The notes under the pieces: generated by a model
Database searches by the model: none
The model's input: only the letters and a program-made list of their open reading frames with translations
What the model was told of the DNA's origin: nothing
In this document: positions 48,885 to 58,273 of the stretch, piece after piece
How positions within the stretch are numbered: the first letter of the stretch is position 1
Layout: each line of letters starts with the position of its first letter
Position numbers and translations under genes: made by a program
DNA from: Janthinobacterium sp. 67
GTDB taxonomy: Bacteria; Pseudomonadota; Gammaproteobacteria; Burkholderiales; Burkholderiaceae_D
DNA length: 64,000 nt
NCBI RefSeq assembly: GCF_002797895.1
Contig: NZ_PGES01000001.1
Location: forward strand, 4,774,001-4,838,000
Direction of reading: 5' to 3'

Positions 48885-49030
48885 GCCCTTATCATGTGCC
48901 AGGCTTGCGTAAATGGCAAGCGCGATTCGCGCGCTGGCCGCACATCGTGCAACCGATCATTGGACACGCCGCCGCGGCCGCTGAATGGGCTCAAGCATAA
49001 AAAATGCCCGCATACAGCGGGCAGGGAGGT

Positions 49031-51424
49031 TTATTTCAGCGTGCGCTGGAACAACTGATAGATGCGGCGGTATTCGTCATACCACGCTTCCGGCTGCACG
49101 AAGCCGTGGCGCTCCATCGGGTAGCTGGCCATTTCCCAGTTATCCTTTTTCAGCTCGATCAGGCGCTGCGACAGGCGCACGGAGTCCTGGTAAAACACGT
49201 TGTCGTCGATCATGCCGTGGGCGATCAGCAGGTTGCCCGTCAGCTTGTCCGCGTATTCGATCGGCGACGAGATTTTATACGCTTGCGGATCGATGTCCGG
49301 CGTGTTCAGGATGTTGGCCGTGTACTCGTGATTGTAGGTGGTCCAGTCCGTCACGGGGCGCAGGGCGGCGCCCGACTTGAAGACGTCCGGCGCGCGCATC
49401 AGGGCCATCAGGCTCATGAAGCCGCCATAGCTGCCGCCATAGATGCCCACGTTCCGGATGTCGCCCTGGTGCTGCTGCGCCAGCCAGTTGGCGCCATCGA
49501 TGAAATCTTCCAGTTCCGGGTGGCCCATCTGGCGGTAGATGGCCGTGCGCCAGGCGCTGCCGTAGCCGAGCGAGGCGCGGTAGTCGACGTCGAGCACGAT
49601 GTAGCCTTGCTCGACCAGCAGATTGTGAAACATCTGTTCGCGGAAGTAGACGGGATAGCGCTCGGTCACGTTCTGCAGGTAGCCGGCGCCGTGCGCGAAC
49701 ATGACGATCGGATAGCGCTTGCCCGCTTCCAGCTGCGCGGGCCGGTACAGCTTGGCCCAGATCGGCGCCGCGCCATGCGTGGAGGGCACTTGCACCAGTT
49801 CCGGCATGACCCAGTTGCGCGCCTTGAAGGCGTCGCTGCGCGTATCCGTGAGGATAGTCGCCTTGCCGCCGGCAACGGAAATCGTGGCCAGCTGGGCCGG
49901 CATATAGCTGGTCGAATAGCGCAGCAGCAGCTTGCCGCCATCGGGTGACAGGCCGAAATTTTCCACGCCTTTCAAATTCGTGACTTCGCGCGCGCCGCCA
50001 TCCCTGGCCGTGCTGGCGCACACTTCATACGTGCCTGGCGCCTGCCGGTTGCACAGAAAATAGGCGGTCCTGCCGTCGCGGCTCCACTCGACGGCGCTCA
50101 CTTCCCACTGGCCGCTGGTCAGTGCGCGTGCCGGGGCCGCGCCCGTTTTCGTGTACAGGTGGGCGTAGCCGCTTTCTTCGGACAGATACCACAAGGTGGC
50201 GTTGTCGGGCAGCCAGCCGAATTCCTCGGCGCGGCGGTTGACCCAGGCCGTATCGCTGATGCGGTGCACGGGCACGAGGGCGCCATTGGCCAGGTCGACG
50301 CTGGCGAGCCAGCCGTCCTTGTTGTCGATGGCGCGGATGCGCACGGCGGCCTTGCTGCCGTCATCGGTCCAGGCGATGCCGTCGCGCTGGGCATCGATGC
50401 GCACGGGACGGTTGCCTTTCAGGGGCGGCAGTTTCTGTTCGGCGCGCAAGGCTGCCAGCGGGTCGACGGCGATGCCCGGCAGGCTGTCAAAGGCGATCTC
50501 GCGCACCTGGCCCGTGCGCAGGTCGGCCAGTGTCAGGCTTTGCGCAATCGGCATGTTGCGGCCCACGCGCGTGCGTTCGTCGTCCGCTTCCGGGTAGCCC
50601 GTTTCCGTCACGTAGCGGGCCAGTTTGCCCAGCTTGCCCTTTTCGGCGGCCTTGTCTTGCGTGACGAACAGCAGCCAGCGGCCGTCCGGCGACAGGGCGC
50701 CGCCGGAAATCGTCACTTTCTCGCCCAGGTAGATCGGTTCCGGCGCGCGCGTGGCGTCCAGGCGGCGCTCTTCGTGGCGGCGTTCGCGGTTTGCGTCGCG
50801 GTCTTCCTTCTGGCGCGCCAGGTTGACGATCAGGCGCAGTTGCAATTCGCGCAGGGCGTCCGCTTCCGGCTTGGCGTCCGGGTCCTTGGCCGCGCGCAGC
50901 AGGGCCACGGGGGCGCTCAGGCGCTCCGCGCGGTTCCAGCTGAACCAGTCCGTGCCGCTGCGGTATTGCACGGCGCCGCCGTCGCTGGAATATTGCGGGT
51001 CGCTGATGGCCGTCACACCGCGCGTGATTTGCGTCAGGGCGCCGTTTTTCAGGTCGCGCTCGAACAGGTCGCCGTTGCGCAGCAGGATGGCGCGCGTGCC
51101 GGCCCGGTTGACGACCATCTGCTGGCCATCGAGATTGGCCAGCTGCGCATCGTCGACCTGCTTGCCGCTATTGAGTCTGGCGTTCGCGCCGGCGACTTGA
51201 AACGTGTCGCGCAGGGGCGAGCCGAGGCGTTTTTGCTTGTAATACAGCTGGCCATTCCAGCCCCACCATGCCGCTTCGACGGGGGTGCCGATCCAGTCGG
51301 GATCGGCCATGGCCTGGTCCAGCGTGATCGGCGTGGGCGCGGTGGCGGTGGAGGAAGGGGCCGCATGCGCGGCGGGCAGCAGAGAGAGCAGCAGGGGCGG
51401 CAGCAGGGGAAGAACCAGACGCAT
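49031..51424 (-). CDS. Secreted S9-family prolyl oligopeptidase (dipeptidyl-peptidase IV-like)
   Basis: The 797-residue precursor has a signal peptide, an N-terminal beta-propeller half (LSPDGRWLLFVTQDKA, WTDDGSKAAVRIRAI, ALTSGQWEVSAVEWSRDGRTAYFL) and a C-terminal alpha/beta hydrolase domain with the triad in GIYGGSYGGFMSLMAL (Ser), AHGMIDDNVFYQDS (Asp) and SYPMERHGFVQPEAW (His). Members release dipeptides from peptides in the periplasm. Length matches the family. The ribosome binding site before ATG 51424 is weak. Confidence 0.9.
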   Translation of the reverse strand: MRLVLPLLPPLLLSLLPAAHAAPSSTATAPTPITLDQAMADPDWIGTPVEAAWWGWNGQLYYKQKRLGSPLRDTFQVAGANARLNSGKQVDDAQLANLDGQQMVVNRAGTRAILLRNGDLFERDLKNGALTQITRGVTAISDPQYSSDGGAVQYRSGTDWFSWNRAERLSAPVALLRAAKDPDAKPEADALRELQLRLIVNLARQKEDRDANRERRHEERRLDATRAPEPIYLGEKVTISGGALSPDGRWLLFVTQDKAAEKGKLGKLARYVTETGYPEADDERTRVGRNMPIAQSLTLADLRTGQVREIAFDSLPGIAVDPLAALRAEQKLPPLKGNRPVRIDAQRDGIAWTDDGSKAAVRIRAIDNKDGWLASVDLANGALVPVHRISDTAWVNRRAEEFGWLPDNATLWYLSEESGYAHLYTKTGAAPARALTSGQWEVSAVEWSRDGRTAYFLCNRQAPGTYEVCASTARDGGAREVTNLKGVENFGLSPDGGKLLLRYSTSYMPAQLATISVAGGKATILTDTRSDAFKARNWVMPELVQVPSTHGAAPIWAKLYRPAQLEAGKRYPIVMFAHGAGYLQNVTERYPVYFREQMFHNLLVEQGYIVLDVDYRASLGYGSAWRTAIYRQMGHPELEDFIDGANWLAQQHQGDIRNVGIYGGSYGGFMSLMALMRAPDVFKSGAALRPVTDWTTYNHEYTANILNTPDIDPQAYKISSPIEYADKLTGNLLIAHGMIDDNVFYQDSVRLSQRLIELKKDNWEMASYPMERHGFVQPEAWYDEYRRIYQLFQRTLK

Positions 51425-51516
51425 CGGGGATCGCTTTAATCAAAGGGGATGGTGAAGGTACAGGCTATGAGGCCGGTATTCTAGCGGAGGAGTTGCGTGC
51501 AGGAAATGTCGGAAAG

Positions 51517-53775
51517 CTAAGCTTGACGCCCGGCCAGCCAGGTCAGGAAGTCGGGCAAGGGCATGGGCCGTGCGTACAGGTAGCCTTGCAAACCGTCGCA
51601 ATCGTGGGCGATCAAAAAATCGGCCTGCTCCTGCGTTTCCACGCCTTCGGCCACGACGCGCAAGCCCAGGTGGCGCGCCATGGCCAGGATCGCTTGCACG
51701 ATGGCCGTGCCGCGCGCATCGTGCGGCGTGTCGTCGATGAAGCGCTTGTCGATTTTGAGTTCGTACAGCGGCATCGAGGTCAGGTAGGCGAGGCTGGAAT
51801 AACCGGTGCCGAAATCGTCGATGGAAAAGCGGATGCCCAGCTCCGCCAGTGCGCGCATGCGCGCCAGCGAGGCGTCGCGCTGGTCGATCAGCAAACCCTC
51901 CGTCAATTCCAGGATCAGGGCGCCGGCCGGCGTGCCGTGTTCGGCCAGCGCCGCCTGTACGCGGGAAGCGAAATCGGGCTGGCGAAACTGGGCCGGGCTG
52001 ACGTTCACCGACAGTGCGACGGGCTGTCCCGCCTGCGCCAGCACCCTGGCGGCGCGGCATGCTTCGCGCAGCGCCCAGTGGCCGAGCCTGACGATCAGCC
52101 CCGATTCCTCGGCAATCGGAATGAACACGCCGGGCGCGATATGGCTGCCGTCCGCCTGCGGCCAGCGCATCAGCAGTTCGGCGCCCGTCACCCGGCCATG
52201 GCGGTCGAGCTGCGGCTGCACGTGCATGCATAAGGCACCGTCATCGAGGGCGCGCGCCAGTGCCCGTTCCAGGGTCAGGCGACGCTCCACGCCCGCCTGC
52301 ATGGCCGCTTCGAAGAAGGCGATGCCGTTGCGCCCTTCCGCCTTGGCGCGGTACATGGCGATGTCCGCTTCGCGCAGCAGGTCGTGTGCCTGCTGCTCCA
52401 TTTTCGGCAGCAGGGTCACGCCGATGCTGGCGCTGCAATGATAGGACTGCGCGCCGATCTCGAAGTCGCGCGCGATGGCGGCGCGGATTTTCTCGGCCAC
52501 CTGGGCCGCCGCGCGGGCGGCGCTGTCCAGGTCATTGGCCAGGTGCGCCAGCAGCACGACGAATTCATCGCCGCCGATGCGCGCCACCGTGTCGGCCTTG
52601 CGCATCAGCTGCGCCAGCCGTTCTCCCGCCAGGCGCAGCAGCGCGTCGCCCGTGGCGTGGCCGCGCGCGTCGTTGATGTGCTTGAAGTGATCGAGGTCGA
52701 TGAACATCAGCGCGCTGATGGACTGGTCGCGCGGCGCGGCGGCCAGCAGGTGGCCGATGCGGTCCATCAGCAGGCGCCGGTTGGGCAGGCCCGTCAGCAC
52801 GTCGTAGAAGGCCAGGCGGTGGATGTCCGCTTCCGATTTCTTGCGCTCGTCGATTTCGCGCTCGACGGCCACCCAGTGCGTCTGCCTGCCGTCCGCATCC
52901 GTGAACGGCACCAGTTCCGCCTCGACCCAGTACGCCTTGCCGGCCTTGTCGTAGTTCAGCAGCTCCGCGCGTGCCGGCTGGGCGCGGGCCATGGCGGCGG
53001 CGATGCGCGCCAGCTCGCCCGCATCGGTGGCGGGACCCTGCTGGAACAGCAGGCTGCGGCCCATTACCTCGGCGCGCGCATAGCCGCTGCTGCGCTCGAA
53101 GGCGTCGTTGACGAAGATGATGCGCGTGGCCGGCGTTGCGTCGGCGGTGGCATCGGCCACTTCGGCGATCATCACCATGTCGTTCAGGCGGGCCAGCGCC
53201 GTGGCCGTCAAGCGCAGGTCGGCATTCAGCTGCGACAGGGCCTGGCTGCTGCGTTCCAGGTGGCGCAGCAGGAAGGCGCAGGACAGGGTCAGCACGGCGG
53301 CGATGAACAGGAAGTTCAGGGCCACGATCAGCGCGCGCAGCACGGGCGAATCGGGCACGCCCTGCACGTGCAGAGCCACGTCGGGATGCAGGCCGAGCAG
53401 GAAGATGGTCAGCGACGTCAGGGCCAGGGTCGACAAGGCTGGCCGCATGCCCAGCAGCAGGGCCGCCAGCACGGGCATGAGCATCATGTAGATCTGGCTG
53501 ACGGGGCCGATTTTCAGCAGCAGGCCCACGCCCACGAGATAGGCGACGATGAGAAATTGCCATACGCGCCAGTGGTAGGGCATGGCGCGCCAATGCCAGA
53601 TGGCGCCGATCCAGCCGATGGCCAGCAAGTCGAGGGCGACTATGGACCAGATAGCTTCGCGCGCGGCCAGCAGGGCGCTGGGGATGGCCGTCGCCACGCC
53701 CAGCAGCAGCACCGCCTGCAGCAGGCGCGTAAAAATCTGTCCGCGCCAGTGCGCGAGATCGTTCGACGCGGCCAC
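51517..53775 (-). CDS. Membrane GGDEF-EAL protein (c-di-GMP turnover) with PAS domain
   Basis: The 752 residues begin with about six membrane helices (TRLLQAVLLLGVATAIPSAL to NFLFIAAVLTLSCAFLL), then PAS/PAC (about 195-310), GGDEF (about 315-480) with intact RIGGDEFVVL, and EAL (about 490-750). The phosphodiesterase part has QPQLDRHG, NVSPAQF, LELTEGLL, DDFGTGYSSL, KIDKRFI and AEGVET, but the name motif reads AELL instead of EAL. Metal residues are otherwise present. It probably both makes and breaks c-di-GMP. The start is a GTG (53775) with AAGGA upstream. Confidence 0.9.
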   Translation of the reverse strand: MAASNDLAHWRGQIFTRLLQAVLLLGVATAIPSALLAAREAIWSIVALDLLAIGWIGAIWHWRAMPYHWRVWQFLIVAYLVGVGLLLKIGPVSQIYMMLMPVLAALLLGMRPALSTLALTSLTIFLLGLHPDVALHVQGVPDSPVLRALIVALNFLFIAAVLTLSCAFLLRHLERSSQALSQLNADLRLTATALARLNDMVMIAEVADATADATPATRIIFVNDAFERSSGYARAEVMGRSLLFQQGPATDAGELARIAAAMARAQPARAELLNYDKAGKAYWVEAELVPFTDADGRQTHWVAVEREIDERKKSEADIHRLAFYDVLTGLPNRRLLMDRIGHLLAAAPRDQSISALMFIDLDHFKHINDARGHATGDALLRLAGERLAQLMRKADTVARIGGDEFVVLLAHLANDLDSAARAAAQVAEKIRAAIARDFEIGAQSYHCSASIGVTLLPKMEQQAHDLLREADIAMYRAKAEGRNGIAFFEAAMQAGVERRLTLERALARALDDGALCMHVQPQLDRHGRVTGAELLMRWPQADGSHIAPGVFIPIAEESGLIVRLGHWALREACRAARVLAQAGQPVALSVNVSPAQFRQPDFASRVQAALAEHGTPAGALILELTEGLLIDQRDASLARMRALAELGIRFSIDDFGTGYSSLAYLTSMPLYELKIDKRFIDDTPHDARGTAIVQAILAMARHLGLRVVAEGVETQEQADFLIAHDCDGLQGYLYARPMPLPDFLTWLAGRQA

Positions 53776-53863
53776 GCTGCCATCCTTTCCCCAGGGAGCT
53801 GTGCTGCCGAGCTGAGCAGTATGGTAAAAATATTACGCGGTATCTTTCAGCATGTCATCTTGA

Positions 53864-54691
53864 TCATTCGGCATGATTGACGGCGCGACCACCTTCCGCT
53901 GTCGGCCAGTAGTGGCTATCGGGCGTGTCCCGCGCGCCGAAGATGGCCTGGCCGACGCGCACGACGGTGGCGCCTTCTTCGATGGCGATTTCATAATCGC
54001 CGGACATGCCCATCGACAGCTCGTCCAGACTGACGCCATCGGGGGCATCCTGGCGCAGCCGGTCGCGCAATTCGCGCAGCAGCACGAAGCAGCGGCGCAC
54101 GCGCACGGCTTCCGCCGACAACAGCGCCAATGTCATGAGTCCGCGCACGCGCAGCGACGGGAAGGCGGACAGCTCGCGCAGGAAAGCGGCGACCTCGTCC
54201 GGCGGCAAGCCGTACTTGCTGGCTTCTCCCGAGGTGTTTACTTGCACGAACACGTCGAGCCCGCGCCCTTCCGCTTGCAGGCGCCGTTCCAGCGCCTCGG
54301 CCACGCGCAGGCTGTCGAGCGCCTGGAATTCGCTGGCAAAGCGCGCCACCAGCTTGGCCTTGTTGGTCTGCAAATGGCCGATCACCGACCATTGCAGGTC
54401 GGCCAGGTCCGCCATCGCTTCCCATTTTCGGTCCGCCTCCTGCGGCTTGTTTTCTCCCAGCATGCGGCAACCGGCGGCGTAGGCCAGGCGCAGGCTCGCC
54501 TCGGGCTTGGTCTTGCTGACGGGCAGCAGACGCACGCCGGACGGATCGCGCCCGATCCGCTGGCAGGCGGCCGCCATGCGCGCATGCACTGCCGCCAGAT
54601 TGCGGCGGAAGTCGTCCACCGACACGGCTTGCGGCCAGCGCCCATGCCGCTCGTGCATGGTGGGAGTGAGCAGGGGAGTGTCTTTGTTCAT
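53864..54691 (-). CDS. YggS-family PLP-homeostasis protein
   Basis: The 275-residue protein binds pyridoxal phosphate without known catalytic activity and maintains PLP balance in other bacteria. It shows the PLP lysine in LLPVSKTKPEASLRLAY, the GEN motif in MLGENKPQEADRKW, WSVIGHLQTNKAKLV, VFVQVNTSGEASKYGL and the phosphate site LSMGMSGDYEIAIEEGATVVRVGQAIFG. The usual GENYVQE is here GENKPQE, a divergent form. It is divergent from a PLP-dependent MocR regulator, which fits a common vitamin B6 theme. Confidence 0.9.
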   Translation of the reverse strand: MNKDTPLLTPTMHERHGRWPQAVSVDDFRRNLAAVHARMAAACQRIGRDPSGVRLLPVSKTKPEASLRLAYAAGCRMLGENKPQEADRKWEAMADLADLQWSVIGHLQTNKAKLVARFASEFQALDSLRVAEALERRLQAEGRGLDVFVQVNTSGEASKYGLPPDEVAAFLRELSAFPSLRVRGLMTLALLSAEAVRVRRCFVLLRELRDRLRQDAPDGVSLDELSMGMSGDYEIAIEEGATVVRVGQAIFGARDTPDSHYWPTAEGGRAVNHAE

Positions 54692-54750
54692 GTGTCGGCC
54701 TTGTGTCAGTCTTAGCGGCAGGAGGTGCGGGAGTGGTGTACTATTGTCCT

Positions 54751-56082
54751 ATGCCAAAATATATCATGTCTGAGACTATCGTGAAGATTGCCGGAAAAAC
54801 CGCCGCTGAACTGTTCGACTGCATCCGCGCGCTGACGCAGGCGGGCGAATTGCTGCCGGGTCAGGAGTTGCCGACCGTGCGCGAGCTGGCCGCGACCTTG
54901 GGCGTCAACCGCAATACCGTGTCGCTCGCGTACCAGCGCCTGGTGACGGCCGGCATCGCGGTCACGCAAGGGCGTCTGGGCACGGCCATCCGCGCGCAGC
55001 GCGATCCCGGCGAGCAGGAAGGCTTGCTTCCCGGTTCGCCCTTGGCCGACGTGGGCGGCGGCAATCCGAACCTGGCCTGGCTGCCCGACGTCGGCGCGGC
55101 CCTGGCGCGCAAGCCATATCGTCCGCGCCTGTATGGCGAGGCCACCGTCGACCCGGAACTGGAAGTGCTGGCGAGGCGCTGGATGGCCGGCGATTGCCCC
55201 GAAGGCCACGACATCACCGTGACGAATGGGGCCGTCGATGCGGTCGAGCGCCTCCTGGGGGCGTACCTGGCCGCAGGCGACAAGGTGGCCGTGGAAGACC
55301 CGTGCTTCGTCAGCAGCATCAACACCTTGCGCATCGCCGGGCTGCACGCCGTTGGCGTGGCCGTCGATGCCGAGGGCATGCAGGCCGGGGCGCTGGAGCG
55401 GGCGCTGGCGCAAGGCGCGCAAGCCGTCATCGTGACGCCGCGCGCGCACAATCCCACCAGCTGCAGCCTGAGCGCGGCGCGCGCGGACCAGCTGCGCGCG
55501 GTGCTGGCCGCCTACCCGCACGTGCTGGTCATCGTCGACGACCATTTCTCGCTGCTGTCCACGGCCGGCTACCAGGACGTGATACCCCCTGCGGCCCGGC
55601 GCTGGGCGCTGATCCGTTCCGTGTCGAAGATCTTCGGCCCCGACCTGCGCCTGGCCGTCGTCGCCAGCGACGGGCAGACTGCCCACCGCCTGCGCCTGCG
55701 CCTGGCGCCCGGCACGAACTGGGTCAGCCATCTCTTGCAGGATGCCGTCAGCGCTTGCCTGTCGTCGCCCGACGTGTCCGCGCAGGTGGTCCTGGCCCGC
55801 GCCGACTATGCGCGCCGCCGCGACATGGTGGCGGTGGCGCTGGCGGCGCAAGGCCTGGTCTGCGCAGGTCCCGCCGATGGCCTGAACCTGTGGCTGCCGC
55901 TGCCGGACAGCAGCCAGGCGGCCGTGCTGGCGCTGGCCCGGCATGGCTGGCTGGTGCGCGGCGGCGAAGCCTTCGGCGTGCAGGCGCCGGCGCACGGATT
56001 GCGGATCACCGTGTCGAGCATCGATGAAGCGGGCGCGCAGGCCTTCGCCCGCGTGCTGGCCCAAGTGCTGGGCCGGCCATAG
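54751..56082 (+). CDS. MocR-type GntR/aminotransferase-like transcriptional regulator
   Basis: The product (about 443 residues) joins an N-terminal GntR helix-turn-helix (PTVRELAATLGVNRNTVSLAYQRLV) to a fold-type I aminotransferase domain. Segments VTNGAVDAVERLLG, VEDPCFVSSINTLRIAG, HNPTSCSLSAARADQL and RSVSKIFGPDLRLAVVASD show it, with the PLP lysine in SKIFGPDLR. MocR regulators use PLP as effector, as PdxR and GabR do. It is divergent from the yggS gene, so vitamin B6 homeostasis is a plausible target. The start is uncertain: ATG 54751 or 54766, neither with a good ribosome binding site. Confidence 0.88.
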   Translation: MPKYIMSETIVKIAGKTAAELFDCIRALTQAGELLPGQELPTVRELAATLGVNRNTVSLAYQRLVTAGIAVTQGRLGTAIRAQRDPGEQEGLLPGSPLADVGGGNPNLAWLPDVGAALARKPYRPRLYGEATVDPELEVLARRWMAGDCPEGHDITVTNGAVDAVERLLGAYLAAGDKVAVEDPCFVSSINTLRIAGLHAVGVAVDAEGMQAGALERALAQGAQAVIVTPRAHNPTSCSLSAARADQLRAVLAAYPHVLVIVDDHFSLLSTAGYQDVIPPAARRWALIRSVSKIFGPDLRLAVVASDGQTAHRLRLRLAPGTNWVSHLLQDAVSACLSSPDVSAQVVLARADYARRRDMVAVALAAQGLVCAGPADGLNLWLPLPDSSQAAVLALARHGWLVRGGEAFGVQAPAHGLRITVSSIDEAGAQAFARVLAQVLGRP

Positions 56083-56116
56083 TTTTTTTAGTTACTCGCC
56101 ATAGGAAGGGAACATC

Positions 56117-56836
56117 ATGAAAGTCCATTTCATCGTGCATGAAGCGTTCGAGGCGCCGGGCGCCTATGGGACCTGGGTGCGCGAGCGCGGCCACGAGGCC
56201 ACGTATTCCCGCGTTTATGCCCTCGAGCCGCTGCCCGCTTCCATCGCGGACATCGACCTGCTGGTCGTCCTGGGCGGTCCGCAGTCGCCGTCGACGACGC
56301 GCGAGGAGTGTCCGCATTTCGATGCGGCAGCCGAACAGGCCCTGATTGCCGCATGCGCCGCGGCGGGCAAGGCGGTGGTCGGCGTTTGCCTGGGCGCGCA
56401 GCTGATCGGCGCGGCCCTGGGAGCGCCCCATGCGCACAGTCCTGAAAAGGAAATCGGCAAGTTTCCCATCATGCTGACGGCGGACGGAAAGGCGAACGGC
56501 AAGTTCGCGCATGTCGGCGACGTCCTGGAAACGGGGCATTGGCACAGCGACATGCCGGGCCTGACCGGCAATGCGAAAGTCATCGCCTATAGCGAAGGCT
56601 GCCCGCGCCAGATCGTCGAATACGGCAATCTGGTGTACGGCTTCCAGTGCCACATGGAGTTCACGCCGGAAGTGGTCGAGCTGCTGATCGCCGCGTCGGA
56701 AGCAGAACTGGCCACGCTGGCGTCGCACCGCTACGTGCAGCAGCCAGCGATCCTGCGCGCCCACGACTGGCAAGCCATGAACGGCCAGCTTTTTATCTTC
56801 CTTGACCGCCTGATGCAGGCGTACGCGGCGCAATAA
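56117..56836 (+). CDS. Type 1 glutamine amidotransferase-like protein
   Basis: The 239-residue protein has the class I GATase fold: LLVVLGGPQSPSTTREE, the nucleophile region VVGVCLGAQLIGAALG and the His/Glu pair in YGFQCHMEFTPEVVELL. It resembles the GuaA-related stand-alone amidotransferases more than PdxT, although its place behind a PLP-type regulator invites that thought. The substrate is unknown. It starts 34 nt after the MocR stop on the same strand, so co-transcription is likely. Confidence 0.85.
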   Translation: MKVHFIVHEAFEAPGAYGTWVRERGHEATYSRVYALEPLPASIADIDLLVVLGGPQSPSTTREECPHFDAAAEQALIAACAAAGKAVVGVCLGAQLIGAALGAPHAHSPEKEIGKFPIMLTADGKANGKFAHVGDVLETGHWHSDMPGLTGNAKVIAYSEGCPRQIVEYGNLVYGFQCHMEFTPEVVELLIAASEAELATLASHRYVQQPAILRAHDWQAMNGQLFIFLDRLMQAYAAQ

Positions 56837-56837
56837 A

Positions 56838-56865
56838 AACGCCAGCATGATGCTGGCGTTGTGGG
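56838..56865 (-). terminator. Terminator between convergent amidotransferase and psiF genes
   Basis: AACGCCAGCA and TGCTGGCGTT pair around TGA. The leftward strand continues into TTTTTATT, so it best terminates the psiF-like gene. A few T residues on the other side may serve the rightward genes. Confidence 0.8.
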
Positions 56866-56882
56866 GGCAAGCGGCGAGGCGC

Positions 56883-57188
56883 TTATTTCTTCGGCGCGCT
56901 CAGGCATTCCTTCATGAAGGCCTTGCGGGCATCGCCCTTCATGTCCTTGGCGTCGACATTGCACGCTTTCATCTTGTTTTGCTGCGTCATGGCCGGCGCC
57001 GGCTTGGCGCTTAGGCATTCTTTCATGAAGGTCTTGCGCTCGTCGCCTTTCTTGCCGGCCGCATCCGCATTGCAGGTCGTCATTTTTGACTGTTGGGCCG
57101 TCTTGGCGACGGGCGCCGCTTCCGGTGCGGCGGCAAAGGCGGTGCTGGCAAACGCGGTGGCGATGCAGAGGGCGATTAATTGTTTCAT
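56883..57188 (-). CDS. PsiF-family exported protein with two repeats
   Basis: A 101-residue precursor with a signal peptide (LIALCIATAFASTAFA). The mature part has two tandem PsiF repeats, each of the form KMxxCNxDAxxxKGDxRKxFMKECLS (about 33-61 and 70-98). PsiF was first found as a phosphate-starvation-induced E. coli protein; its role is unknown. Two repeats instead of one are common in this family. It stands alone. Confidence 0.87.
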   Translation of the reverse strand: MKQLIALCIATAFASTAFAAAPEAAPVAKTAQQSKMTTCNADAAGKKGDERKTFMKECLSAKPAPAMTQQNKMKACNVDAKDMKGDARKAFMKECLSAPKK

Positions 57189-57452
57189 GGTAAATCCTTT
57201 AGACGCAGTCGGTGGAAGGGGACGTGCAATCGGCAGGCAATGCCGATATGCAGAACGTAACTAACTATATGACATTTATCAACAAAATTTCCACGCGAGT
57301 GTGTCTTTTTGTTACTGGCAGGCACAAGGCGCCTGCCAGCCAGCCCGGGCAGCCATGTTGCGGCGGCAGCGCCCCGGTTTTTTGCTATGCTAGCGTCTTT
57401 CCCCCGGCCGATGCCGCTGCCTTGGCCGGCGCACCCTCAATACGGAGTAGTT

Positions 57453-57992
57453 ATGGTCTCGTTGCAAGAGCAGTTTTTAAAGGCCGGCCTGGTCGACAAG
57501 AAGAAGGTCAAACTGGCCAACCAGGACAAGAGCAAGCAGAAAAAGGACGAGCGCAAGAGCGGCACGCAAAGCGTCGACGAGGTGCGCCTGGCCGCGCTCG
57601 AGACCCAGCGCAAGAACGCGGAACGCGCGCGCGAACTGAACGCCCAGCGCGACGCGGCCGCCAACCAGAAAGCCATCGTGGCGCAGATCGCGCAAATGGT
57701 GCAAAAGAACCGCCAGAGCAAGGGCAACAACGGCGACGTGCCATACAACTTTACATTTAATAACAAGATCGAGCGCATCTACGTCACGGCCGCCGTGCAG
57801 GCCCACCTGGTGGCGGGCCGCCTGGTCATCGTCTGCCTGGGCGGCGCCGTGGAACTGGTGCCGCGCGTCATCGCCGACAAGATCGCCGAACGCGACCCCG
57901 CCATCGTCGTGCGCGTGAAACAGGCCAGCACGGAAGTCGATGAGGACGATCCGTATGCGGCGTTCCAGATTCCCGATGATTTGATGTGGTAA
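57453..57992 (+). CDS. DUF2058 family protein (YaiL-like)
   Basis: The 179-residue protein starts with SLQEQFLKAGLVDKKKVKLANQDKSKQKK, followed by a long charged helix (RLAALETQRKNAERARELNAQRDAAA) predicted as coiled coil, then a small beta-rich C-terminal domain (VPYNFTFNNKIERIYVTAAVQAHLVAGRLVIVCLG) ending in AAFQIPDDLMW. This is the DUF2058 pattern; the function is unknown. GGAG at 57444-57447 precedes ATG 57453. Confidence 0.85.
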   Translation: MVSLQEQFLKAGLVDKKKVKLANQDKSKQKKDERKSGTQSVDEVRLAALETQRKNAERARELNAQRDAAANQKAIVAQIAQMVQKNRQSKGNNGDVPYNFTFNNKIERIYVTAAVQAHLVAGRLVIVCLGGAVELVPRVIADKIAERDPAIVVRVKQASTEVDEDDPYAAFQIPDDLMW

Positions 57993-58033
57993 GAGGATGA
58001 TTACCCGGCGCCTAGTGCGCCGGATGTGAGTCG

Positions 58034-58273
58034 CTACGGGCCGGAAACGGCCCGTTTTTGCGTGCTGTCGCGTCGCTTGCTCAAATGCGGCAGCGCGAAC
58101 AGGTACAGGCCGGAAACCAGCATGAGGAAGAGCGGGGGCAGTGGCGCGTAGCTTATCCACGGCGGCGGTTCGGCCCGGTGCACAGCCCTTGCCGCGAAGT
58201 TGGCCATTACCGTCAAGGTGAAAACGATGGATAGCCAGCGGTGGCTTTGCCGTATCCCATGGCGCCAGTTCAT
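58034..58273 (-). CDS. Small membrane protein of unknown function
   Basis: The 79-residue product has two hydrophobic stretches (LSIVFTLTVMANFAA and APLPPLFLMLVSGLYLFAL) and a basic C-terminal end. It overlaps the VOC gene by 4 nt (ATGA), so the two are coupled. The family is not recognised. The rightward terminator of the DUF2058 gene is embedded in its 3' end. Confidence 0.65.
   Translation of the reverse strand: MNWRHGIRQSHRWLSIVFTLTVMANFAARAVHRAEPPPWISYAPLPPLFLMLVSGLYLFALPHLSKRRDSTQKRAVSGP
58036..58059 (+). terminator. Terminator of the DUF2058 gene
   Basis: ACGGGCCG and CGGCCCGT pair around GAAA, followed by TTTTG. It is 44 bp after the DUF2058 stop and overlaps the end of the convergent small membrane protein gene. 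Confidence 0.8.

Noticed and set aside
57212..57452. Gene upstream of DUF2058
   Set aside because: The open frame has no ribosome binding site and runs in a different frame over the DUF2058 start.
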